This document shows, in pieces, positions 54,729-61,649 of a stretch of 64,000 nt of DNA. A model generated the notes under the pieces. It searched no databases. It saw only the letters and a program-made list of their open reading frames with translations, and had not been told where the DNA came from. Where the stretch lies: the NCBI RefSeq assembly GCF_029960645.1, contig NZ_JASBQY010000008.1, forward strand, positions 1-64,000. Reading direction: 5' to 3'. This stretch comes from Arthrobacter sp. AL12. Its GTDB lineage: Bacteria > Actinomycetota > Actinomycetes > Actinomycetales > Micrococcaceae. How positions within the stretch are numbered: position 1 is the stretch's first letter; each line of letters begins with the position of its first letter. The position numbers and the translations under genes were made by a program.

Positions 54729-55433
54729 CTAGGCCGGCCCGGAGACCACAACGCGGGCGTGAGGCTTGTCGCCGCGGTCTTCGGCCTGCAGTTGTTCGAT
54801 CGCGGCCGCCACCGCGGCTGCGAATTCGGTGCCCGGGATTTCCGCGGCGATCTCCCGCGCATCGTCCATGTGGTCCATGTCCCTTAGGGCCGGCAACAGC
54901 CCCACTGAGAGTCCGCGCGCCGCCAGCCGGGAGAGCTGCTCGGCTCCGGTCTTGTCCGTGGACATCGGCACGCCGCGGACCAGCAGGCCATCGGGCCGGC
55001 GGAGGGCCAGCGCCCAGAAGCCGCCGTCCTCAGCCGGTCCCATCCAGGCATCGTGCTGGGGCGTCGCTGCGGACCAGTCCAGGAGTAGCGGGGCAAGATG
55101 CGACGCTGAAATCTGGGGTGTGTCCATGCCAACGATCAGCAAGGGGCCTGTGGCGTCGTCGCAGATTGCAGCGAGCCGTTCATCCAGCAGGCCTTCGGTC
55201 TGGGCCACCACGGCGAATCCTGCGGCATCCCGGGCGCGCGGTGTCCCGTCCATCACCAGCAGCCGTTCGCGTACCGGCAGGAGCCTGATTGTATCGAGGG
55301 TCCTGCTGAGGCTGAGCTGGGCCAGGTCAGCGGCCTGATTGGGCGTCAAGGGCGGCGTCAGCCGGGTCTTCACCCGGCCCGGCCGGCACTCCTTGGCGAA
55401 GACTGCCACCTGCAGATCCAGCGTCGGCGTCAT
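54729..55433 (-). CDS. DUF2064 (TIGR04282-like) nucleotidyl/glycosyl transferase
   Basis: A 234-residue protein of the family called rSAM/selenodomain-associated transferase 1. It has a nucleotide-sugar-transferase-like fold: VAVFAKECRPGRVKTRLTPPL at the start, LLIVGMDTPQISASHLAPLL (Asp pair), and WMGPAEDGGFWALAL. Members occur beside radical SAM enzymes and GT2 transferases, including arsenosugar-type clusters. It overlaps the GT2 gene by 4 bases (ATGA at 55430-55433) and is followed by the GT87-type gene. Substrate unknown. Confidence 0.85.
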   Translation of the reverse strand: MTPTLDLQVAVFAKECRPGRVKTRLTPPLTPNQAADLAQLSLSRTLDTIRLLPVRERLLVMDGTPRARDAAGFAVVAQTEGLLDERLAAICDDATGPLLIVGMDTPQISASHLAPLLLDWSAATPQHDAWMGPAEDGGFWALALRRPDGLLVRGVPMSTDKTGAEQLSRLAARGLSVGLLPALRDMDHMDDAREIAAEIPGTEFAAAVAAAIEQLQAEDRGDKPHARVVVSGPA

Positions 55434-56155
55434 GGCTGTGCCTCGCTGCCGGGAAGGCTGCGGACCGGCCCTGCAGCAGCCACGGGCGCTGCCGCCCGGA
55501 GCTGTGCCGACATATCGCGCACAGCCCTCACGGTGCCCAGGGCTGTTCCGGATACCTTCGACTTGCCCGTGCGGGGGGCATAAACCACCGCAAGTTCGAT
55601 GATCCTCCAGCCCCGCAGGCTGGCTTTGAGAATCATCTCCAGCGGATATCCGCTCCTGCGGTCCTCAAGCTGAAGGGTCAGAAGATCCGAGCGGCGTGCG
55701 GCCCGCATGGGGCCGAGGTCGGTGATGGCTTCGCCGGTGCGGCCGTGCAGCCACCAGGCCAGGACATGGTTGGCGCTACGGGCGTGAAAAGTCCATGAAC
55801 CCCGCTGCCGCTGGCGGCTGCCCAGCACGAGATCGGCGGTGCCGGCCATGACAGGCGCCAGCAGGGCAGGCAGCCCGGACGGATCCAGGGAGCCATCGCA
55901 GTCGCAGAACGCCACGAAGTCCGCCGTAGTGGCGAGCAGGCCGGCATGGGCAGCCGCCCCGAAACCTCGCCGGCTTTCCCTGATTACGGTCGCGTCAAGC
56001 TCCGCCGCAACGTGCGCCGAGCCGTCGGTGGAGCCATTGTCCGCCACGATGGCCCGGTACCCGTGAGGCATCCTGGCCAGCACCCACGGCAATGCCCCGA
56101 ATTCATTCAGACACGGCAGAACAACATCCACGGTGGGCCCGGCCACGTTGCTCAC
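55430..56155 (-). CDS. GT2-family glycosyltransferase (TIGR04283/dolichyl-phosphate type)
   Basis: A 241-residue GT-A glycosyltransferase. VDVVLPCLNEFGALPWVL and VADNGSTDGSAHVAAEL form the nucleotide-sugar site; FCDCDGSLDPSGLPALL has the DxD metal motif, and GPMRAARRSDLLTL and RRSGYPLEMILKA complete the pattern. It would transfer a sugar from a nucleotide-sugar donor, possibly to a polyprenyl phosphate that feeds the neighbouring GT87. GTG 56155 is the start. It is first in the minus-strand operon GT2-DUF2064-GT87-MTAP-epimerase, 106 bases after the end of the six-gene radical SAM operon. Confidence 0.88.
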   Translation of the reverse strand: MSNVAGPTVDVVLPCLNEFGALPWVLARMPHGYRAIVADNGSTDGSAHVAAELDATVIRESRRGFGAAAHAGLLATTADFVAFCDCDGSLDPSGLPALLAPVMAGTADLVLGSRQRQRGSWTFHARSANHVLAWWLHGRTGEAITDLGPMRAARRSDLLTLQLEDRRSGYPLEMILKASLRGWRIIELAVVYAPRTGKSKVSGTALGTVRAVRDMSAQLRAAAPVAAAGPVRSLPGSEAQP

Positions 56156-56261
56156 CGCTCGGCGCCATGGGTCCAGGCACGCGGATGGGGTCTTGTCCCT
56201 GGCCAGTTCACCGCCTCGCGGGACTCACATCGGGCCAGGAATGGCTCGCCGGCCGCAGCCA

Positions 56262-56675
56262 TTAGTCCGGCCCGATGGGCGTGGGTCGCCGTTCAGGTGT
56301 TGGTTTGTCACCGACGAGCATGCTTCCGATAAAGGCCATGCCGAGTCCGGTCAGCAGCGCTGCCGTTCCGACGCTGCCGGCGATCAGCCCGAACGCCTGT
56401 CCGTAGGTGACAAGGCGGATGAGGCCCAGGGCGATCATCACTGCCCCGACGCCGAACAGAATCGGGCGCGATCCGAGCATGGTCCCGGCGAAGCCGATCA
56501 GGGCAAGAACGAGTAGAACCACGGCCTGGACCGGATTGACCGGCACCAGCTTAAGCGGATCGTAGTCGATGAGTCCGAAGAGCGCGGTTGCCCCCGTGAC
56601 GGCACTGAGCGTGAGCGCCCGGCGACGGGTTCTCCGGTCCAGCCCGGGACGAAGGGCGCTACCAGGACCTGTCAT
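56262..56675 (-). CDS. Small membrane protein, last gene of the radical SAM operon
   Basis: A 137-residue protein with four predicted transmembrane helices (for example ALTLSAVTGATALFGLIDY, AVVLLVLALIGFAGTML, LFGVGAVMIALGLIRLV, GTAALLTGLGMAFIGSM). A basic N-terminus (RPGLDRRTRRR) should stay in the cytoplasm and the C-terminal tail is Pro-rich. I do not recognise the family. ATG 56675 overlaps the DoxX stop (ATGA at 56672-56675), a strong sign that the two are made together and perhaps act in one membrane complex. Confidence 0.75.
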   Translation of the reverse strand: MTGPGSALRPGLDRRTRRRALTLSAVTGATALFGLIDYDPLKLVPVNPVQAVVLLVLALIGFAGTMLGSRPILFGVGAVMIALGLIRLVTYGQAFGLIAGSVGTAALLTGLGMAFIGSMLVGDKPTPERRPTPIGPD

Positions 56676-57229
56676 GATGCCCTCAAGGCCAACCTGGCCA
56701 GACGGGTCGACGAGGTCCGCCAGCGGGGACGGAGGAGGCCGTCGAGGCCCGCGGATCTGCCGGCGGCCGTGGCGATCAGCACCGCGTGCACGGCGAACAT
56801 GAGGTAGTAGGACCAGTGCCATTCGTTGGGCGTGTTCAGGACCGACATAGTGATGGACAGGGTCTGGATGATGCCGATCGCGGCCCAGAACCGGGTGAGC
56901 AGGCCGGCGAGCAGGAACGCGCCGAGGCTGAACTCGACCAGCAGAGTGGCGTAGCCGAACAGTGTGAGGTTCGGTAAAACGACGTTCTGGACCAGCCAGG
57001 AGAACGGCGGGACGACCGGATTCTCAACAGCGTAGCTGATCCACTGGAATAGCCCTGTGCCCTGGTCGCGGCCGAAGTCGGGGGGGATCTTCCAGCCAAC
57101 GTTCTGGATCCACAACAAGGCCACGGTAATTCGCAAGCCGGCGATGACGGCCCGGGCGGTCCGACCGGAGTCGAGTTCTTCGGCAGCGGTCCTCCCGGCC
57201 GGTGTCGTGGTCGCGGCCAGATCAGACAT
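56672..57229 (-). CDS. DoxX/TQO-large-subunit-like membrane protein
   Basis: A 185-residue DoxX/DoxD-family protein with four hydrophobic segments (VIAGLRITVALLWIQNVGWK, TLFGYATLLVEFSLGAFLLAGLL, FWAAIGIIQTLSITMSVLN, WSYYLMFAVHAVLIATAAG). Related DoxD proteins form the large subunit of thiosulfate:quinone oxidoreductase; others work in thiol stress responses. No cofactor motif is obvious. ATG 57229 overlaps the preceding short-peptide ORF by 8 bases (ATGTCTGA). Its position in a radical SAM operon suggests it delivers or accepts electrons or a sulfur compound; that is inference. Confidence 0.82.
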   Translation of the reverse strand: MSDLAATTTPAGRTAAEELDSGRTARAVIAGLRITVALLWIQNVGWKIPPDFGRDQGTGLFQWISYAVENPVVPPFSWLVQNVVLPNLTLFGYATLLVEFSLGAFLLAGLLTRFWAAIGIIQTLSITMSVLNTPNEWHWSYYLMFAVHAVLIATAAGRSAGLDGLLRPRWRTSSTRLARLALRAS

Positions 57230-57347
57230 GGTCGTAGACCTTGCTGTTTTCCTTCTTGAGGGTGTCGTTGAAGGGAACAGTGCCGGCCGCCAATGCCACA
57301 CGGCCTCCGCGTGTCTGTGCGACAATCACCTCGTCGTTGGGGCTCAT
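57222..57347 (-). CDS. 41-residue peptide encoded between the radical SAM and DoxX genes
   Basis: Starts at ATG 57347 (MSPNDEVIVAQTRGG) and ends NSKVYDHV at TGA 57224-57222. The start of doxX lies inside its last codons. The peptide has no Cys, no transmembrane segment and no signal peptide. It has an acidic beginning, a TRGGRVALAAGTV middle and a Lys/Asn/Tyr/Asp/His end. The ribosome binding site is weak (GGGG about 12-15 bases upstream). The frame is open further upstream to about 57473, but those codons look non-coding. It could be a substrate of the radical SAM enzyme, a small subunit, or only a coupling leader. No family recognised. Confidence 0.55.
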   Translation of the reverse strand: MSPNDEVIVAQTRGGRVALAAGTVPFNDTLKKENSKVYDHV

Positions 57348-57485
57348 GGCTTTATGGTAGCCCCAAGGACTGTTCTGGGCGACCCGCACAGCGCTTCGGT
57401 CGACGGCGGGTGCGCTGTGAAACGCATGAGCGCACCACTGATTTCGGTCGGACCGCTGAGCCGGTCCGGACACTGTTGGCCGGTC

Positions 57486-58475
57486 CTACGCGCAGGGAAA
57501 AAGCTTGGCGGCCGCGCCGGCTGCAGCCCATTGTTCGGCGAAGAGCCGGTAGACCTCGCTGAGCGCCGGTCCCAGGGGTTCGATCTGCGTGCTGACCAGG
57601 GCCTGGTCGTCTGTCGCGGCTACGGGGTGCCAGTACACCCCGTCGGCGGTGACTGTGACTTCGGGTACCAGTGTTTCGCGGCTGAACTGGACTCCGGTGC
57701 TGGAGGCTCCCTCCTGCGCGACCGGGCGGATGACCTGATCGGTCCGGGGGATGCCCAGCCCGTCAAGAAAATCGTGCAGGGCGGCCAGATCGCTCGCCTG
57801 GGGCGAGGCGATGGTGGCAGCCACCCGGACCCGGAAACCTTCGCCCAGTCCAACCTGGACCCCGGCCACCGCCCGGGCCCAGCTGCCGGCACCGCGGTGC
57901 CCGTCGTGGATCTCGGGGGTCGGGGAGTCCAGACTGATCTGCAGGGCGAAGCCCTCGCGCGGCATCGCCCGCAAGGAACGAAGCCCGGGCCCCCGGAACA
58001 GCATGCCGTTGGTCAGAAGGGTGGTTGGCAGCAGCCGGACACAGTCTGTGACAATCCGGGCAATGTCAGGCAGCAGAAACGGTTCGCCACCGGTGAGATA
58101 AACCTCCTGGACGCCCCAGGCGGCGCCCGCCTCGACCAGGCGGCCGATTCGTTCGACGCCAAGCTCCCGGCGCTCGGCCTTGGGTGAGGATGCGACACAG
58201 CAGTAGTCGCAGGCTAGGTTGCAGTGGAAGTTCGTGTACAGCCAGAGCCGGGCCCCGGGCAGGCGATCCGGTCCCAGCGTCACCGCCGGGTCGGGCAGGC
58301 GGCCGCGACGTACGACGACGGGACCGACGTCGGTCCAAGACTTGGTCATGAGGGTGTTGCCCGTTCGTTCACACCAGCGTTGGACCAGCTCAAACTCGGT
58401 CGCGGAGCCAATAGTCACCGCACCGGAGGCACCCTCGGCCAGGGTCCCCACCATGCGCACCAGGTCCAGGATCAC
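57486..58475 (-). CDS. Radical SAM enzyme with TusA/SirA-like N-terminus
   Basis: A 329-residue radical SAM protein. The [4Fe-4S]-AdoMet motif is HCNLACDYCC (CxxxCxxC), near residue 90. GGEPFLLPDIARIV, LLTNGML, LQISLDSPTPEIHDGHRG and VRVAATIASPQ match the barrel of the MoaA/SPASM-type class. Residues 2-45 (LVRMVGTLAEGASGAVTIGS, then EFELVQRWCERTGNTLM) resemble helix 1 to helix 2 of TusA. The C-terminal part looks like a SPASM/twitch region (VTADGVYWHPV, IEPLGPALSEVYRL) but has only one Cys, three residues from the end or so (FPCA). GTG 58475 overlaps the stop of the upstream binding-protein gene (GTGA). Function unknown. Confidence 0.85.
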   Translation of the reverse strand: MILDLVRMVGTLAEGASGAVTIGSATEFELVQRWCERTGNTLMTKSWTDVGPVVVRRGRLPDPAVTLGPDRLPGARLWLYTNFHCNLACDYCCVASSPKAERRELGVERIGRLVEAGAAWGVQEVYLTGGEPFLLPDIARIVTDCVRLLPTTLLTNGMLFRGPGLRSLRAMPREGFALQISLDSPTPEIHDGHRGAGSWARAVAGVQVGLGEGFRVRVAATIASPQASDLAALHDFLDGLGIPRTDQVIRPVAQEGASSTGVQFSRETLVPEVTVTADGVYWHPVAATDDQALVSTQIEPLGPALSEVYRLFAEQWAAAGAAAKLFPCA

Positions 58476-59284
58476 CACCACTGGGTCACCCCCTGTTCTT
58501 CGACGGCGGCGAACAGCCCGGCGTAGCCGTCGAGTTCGGGCCGGACCCAGCGCCGCAGGCCCTCGAGCTCCAGGATCCGGCGGTGCTCGGGCCGCTCCCA
58601 GTCCATGGCCAGCAGCGTGTTGACCCACGGTTCGTAGCGTTCGGAGGGCAGGGTGTCCAGGGCGGTGAACATGCAATGGCAGTACGGTTCGGTCTGCCAC
58701 ACCGCCTCCAGCGCCTCCGGCATCAGCTCCCCGCCCCCGATGCCTTCCCAGGTGGAGATTCCGATGGCCGCCACGTCTGCCTCGCCGGCAAATACCGCGT
58801 CGATAGCGTCCAGCTCGCTGCGCCCGGTGTCACCGTGCTTCCCGATGTCACTATCGAACCGCGTCACGTCCAGCAAACTGAGGTCCAGGCCGGCCCGGGC
58901 CAGATAGTACAGCGGCAGGATGGCAGCCTGGGCCGAGTCTGCGGACCCCAGAGCCAGCCGCTGTCCGGCGAGGGAGTCCGGGCCGGAGAGCCCGCTTCCG
59001 CTGCGGGCGACGAACACGGTCGCGAACCGTGTGTCGGTGTCGCGCATCGCCAGTGCCCGGGCCCGGCCCCCGGTCTGCATGACCGTACGCACATAGGCCA
59101 GGTTGGTGTTCCAGATGATGTCGACCTGTCCGGCCCGAAGGGCCTCGACCTGGCGTCCATAGTTGGAGAACAAGACAAAGTCCATCGGTGCCGGCGACTG
59201 CGTGAAGTATTCGCGGATGCCTTCCCAGATGGGCACCACATTAGGTGAGTACGCCACGGCCCCGACCAGCAGCTGCTCGGACAT
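58472..59284 (-). CDS. Cytoplasmic PhnD-like substrate-binding protein
   Basis: A 270-residue protein of the phosphonate/phosphite-binding PBP fold: LLVGAVAYSPNVVPIWEGI, MDFVLFSNYGRQVEALRAGQVDIIWNTNLAYV, LAGQRLALGSADSAQAAILPLYYLA and ISTWEGIGGG-like loops. It starts MSEQLLVGAVAY with no signal peptide and no lipobox, and there is no permease or ATPase nearby. A role in uptake is therefore unlikely; such proteins have been recruited as enzymes (MqnA/MqnD type) or ligand carriers. A GGGGG ribosome binding site precedes ATG 59284. It follows the flavoprotein gene by 12 bases and overlaps the radical SAM gene. Confidence 0.82.
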   Translation of the reverse strand: MSEQLLVGAVAYSPNVVPIWEGIREYFTQSPAPMDFVLFSNYGRQVEALRAGQVDIIWNTNLAYVRTVMQTGGRARALAMRDTDTRFATVFVARSGSGLSGPDSLAGQRLALGSADSAQAAILPLYYLARAGLDLSLLDVTRFDSDIGKHGDTGRSELDAIDAVFAGEADVAAIGISTWEGIGGGELMPEALEAVWQTEPYCHCMFTALDTLPSERYEPWVNTLLAMDWERPEHRRILELEGLRRWVRPELDGYAGLFAAVEEQGVTQWW

Positions 59285-59296
59285 GATCCGGCCCCC

Positions 59297-60460
59297 TCAG
59301 AACAGCGGCAGGCCGGTGACGGCCCTGCCATAGAAGTCGTAGAGCGCATCCGCGGTCGGCGCCATTACCGAGCCAGCCCGCGCATCACGGAAGGCCCGCT
59401 CGATGGGCAGGTGCTTGGAGAACGCCGCACCCCCGCAGACCCGCATGGCCGCGTCGGTGATCTGAAGTGCGGCATCATTGGCCGAGGCCTTAATGCCGAG
59501 CACCTGCAGCATCGTGTCTTCCCCGGGAGCCGCGACGCTGCCCGCGGCATGGGCCAGGTAAGCACGCTGCGCGGCCAGGCTGATGCCCATCCGGGCGATC
59601 TGGGCCCGGATCGTAGGCAACCCGGCCAGCGACTGGCCTAGGTGTTCGAGCCTGGCCGCTCCAACGTGTTCGATAGCGGCCCGGGTAGCGACAGATGCCA
59701 GACCCAGCGAGACCGCCGCGTTGCCGAGGTTGAACCACGGCAACACCGTCTCCATCATCAGCGCGAAGCCCGACGCCGGCCCACCCAGCCGGTACCCGAC
59801 CGGAATGCCGGCGTCGACGGTCATCGGTGCGGAGTCGTTGCCGCGCAACCCGAGCCCCCGCCAGGGACCGGCAACGTTTAGACCCGGCGTACCGGCGGGA
59901 ACGGCATACAGGTCCACCTCGCCAGGAACCCCCGAGGGCGCACCGGTCGAGACCACATAGACATCGGCGTGGGCGGCCGACGTCACCCAGCTCTTATCCG
60001 CGCGCAACCGGACAGAAGTCCCGCTGGCGGTCGCGATCGATACGGGCGCCCAGAAATGTGACCGGGATCCCCGCTCACTGAAGGCCAGCGTGCCCAGCGT
60101 TGTCCCGCGCGCCATCCCTGCAAGCAGGTTCGGCAGATCCGGCGGCGGAGCGGCAGCAATAGAGACTGCGGCGGTGACATGCATCAGATAGATCATCGCC
60201 GTTGAACCGCAGGCCTCCGCCAGCGCAATGACCGTCTCGGTGAATTCCCCAGGCCCGGCACCGGCACCGCCGGCCTCTATGGGAAGCACCAGCCCCAGCA
60301 GCCCGCTGGCCCGCAACTCCGCGACCGCCTCAAGAGGATAAACACCGTCGGAGTCCACCCTCTCGGCGTGCTCCCGCGCGACCTTGACCACATCGTCCAG
60401 TGCCTGGCCCGTTGACAATCCACTCACCCGTCCGCCCTGATCGCCCCCGCGTGCCTGCAT
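59297..60460 (-). CDS. Acyl-CoA-dehydrogenase-like flavoprotein without the usual catalytic Glu
   Basis: A 387-residue flavoprotein with the acyl-CoA dehydrogenase order: N-terminal helices (LLGLVLPIEAGGAGAGPGEF), beta domain with LGTLAFSERGSRSHFW and ADKSWVTSAAHADVYVV, and C-terminal helices with MRVCGGAAFSKHLPIERAFRDARAG. The segment after the ARAG motif reads VMAPTADALYDFYG, where dehydrogenases have IYEGT carrying the catalytic Glu; here the position is Ala. The family includes DszC-like monooxygenases that also lack that Glu. ATG 60460 is the annotated start; GTG 60427 (SGLSTGQALDD) is a plausible alternative. It is first in the operon and probably drives it. Confidence 0.85.
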   Translation of the reverse strand: MQARGGDQGGRVSGLSTGQALDDVVKVAREHAERVDSDGVYPLEAVAELRASGLLGLVLPIEAGGAGAGPGEFTETVIALAEACGSTAMIYLMHVTAAVSIAAAPPPDLPNLLAGMARGTTLGTLAFSERGSRSHFWAPVSIATASGTSVRLRADKSWVTSAAHADVYVVSTGAPSGVPGEVDLYAVPAGTPGLNVAGPWRGLGLRGNDSAPMTVDAGIPVGYRLGGPASGFALMMETVLPWFNLGNAAVSLGLASVATRAAIEHVGAARLEHLGQSLAGLPTIRAQIARMGISLAAQRAYLAHAAGSVAAPGEDTMLQVLGIKASANDAALQITDAAMRVCGGAAFSKHLPIERAFRDARAGSVMAPTADALYDFYGRAVTGLPLF

Positions 60461-60861
60461 TGAATGCTGACGAGGATCACGGCCAGCACGTGACGATTAT
60501 GCACCCCGCCCGGCCTCCACGCCAGAGTCCAGACCTTACCTTCCAGTAGCCTTTGGGCAGGCAACACCCCTTTCTCGAGGGAAGTGGGGCGCCAGTTGAG
60601 GTCCCAGTCAAAAAAGGGACTGCCAATCCGCCATTTGAAGCTGCGATTGGAAGAAACGAAGTTGAAAGCAACACACTATGTGCGCAGGGATTGGACGTTT
60701 GTACGTATGCCATGACGTCAAGGCCGGTGTGTCCAGCGTCCCAACGCCGGACCTCAACAGGGCACCCCCGGGCGGGACTTTTCTGGACGGGTCGATGACG
60801 GGCGAACGAGGGATCTCAAATCCAAGGGGTATTCCCTGCGGCGCCGCTGTAGTCTGTGGAA
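60461..60861. promoter_or_regulatory. Divergent region between the radical SAM operon and a membrane protein
   Basis: A 400-bp region without a credible gene. A minus-strand promoter fits well: CATAAT (60501-60496) preceded at 17 bp by a weak TGGCGT (60524-60519), giving a 35-base leader to ATG 60460. The palindrome CACGTG lies at 60488-60493, inside that leader. Base composition becomes more A/T-rich from about 60600 on. Confidence 0.4.
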
Positions 60862-61347
60862 ATGCCGAGTGAATTCGTGGTGATTCTCGCCGTCGTTGCT
60901 TTGCTTTTGTTGCTCTCGCGGCTTTTAGTTCCTGCGCTGCCACTAAAAGGGCTGTCAGCCAGACTGACTACGTTGGACTTTTCCCTTGCCGCGGCTGGTC
61001 TCCTTGGGTTGATTCTTCATTGCACGTCGATGTTCTATCGGCCGTTGGTTGCCTCAATTCCAGGCAGCACAGCTGTCATCAGCCAGATCAATTCGATGGG
61101 CACGGCAAGCGTGATCTGGTATGTCGTTCCGTCACTTCTCCTTCTCTTCGGCCTTCGGCGACAAAACTTTGTGGTGTTGACCGTTTTAGCCGCGGCACTG
61201 GCTGCAGTCGGAGTGACCATGTACAACGGCGCGGCACTCTCAACGCACCTCAACACCGCCTTTGCGGCCGGCCTCGTGATCGCGGCGATCATGTTCCTTC
61301 TTGTCGTTCCACCCTGGCAAATCAAACCGGAGCTTCTCTCGAGTTGA
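60862..61347 (+). CDS. Small integral membrane protein of unknown function
   Basis: A 161-residue protein with four or five hydrophobic segments (FVVILAVVALLLLLSRLLV, FSLAAAGLLGLILHC, SVIWYVVPSLLLLFGL, VLTVLAAALAAVGVTMY, AAGLVIAAIMFLLVV). ATG 60862 has no clear Shine-Dalgarno; GTG 60856 is an alternative. Codon use is less GC-rich than most neighbours, which suggests horizontal origin. I do not recognise the family. Confidence 0.65.
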   Translation: MPSEFVVILAVVALLLLLSRLLVPALPLKGLSARLTTLDFSLAAAGLLGLILHCTSMFYRPLVASIPGSTAVISQINSMGTASVIWYVVPSLLLLFGLRRQNFVVLTVLAAALAAVGVTMYNGAALSTHLNTAFAAGLVIAAIMFLLVVPPWQIKPELLSS

Positions 61348-61649
61348 CAATGTCGCGGCGCTCGGAGTCAGCATGGCAGGGACGTTCGAAACCATCCGGG
61401 AAGGAGAGGGAACAGTTCACTTCCGGCAGACGGCAGGCGACGGAACGGTCGTGTTGAGTGGCCTCGGCAGCAGGCTGCTCCCGCTGATGCGTGGCGGCTG
61501 GTCAGGATTGGGTTGCCGGAAAGAAGCGGTCCGCCTGGGGCGGGGTCTGCTGGGCCGTTGGCCCAGCAGAGGCTATGACACCGCCGACGCCTTTTATGGC
61601 CTCCGACACGACGGGACCCAGCGACACCCCGGAGCACACGGGTCGCTTC
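61348..61649. other. Non-coding or degraded stretch between a membrane gene and a Tn3 remnant
   Basis: About 300 bp with only short, shifting frames and no domain I can name. It may be the 5' part of the Tn3 element, now beyond recognition. No 38-bp Tn3 terminal inverted repeat (GGGG-start) was seen. Confidence 0.5.

Noticed and set aside
57348..57473. A longer version of the short peptide, starting upstream near 57473
   Set aside because: The upstream codons are Arg/Ser/Pro-rich with no ribosome binding site, and the start at 57347 gives a compact ORF ending right at the DoxX start.
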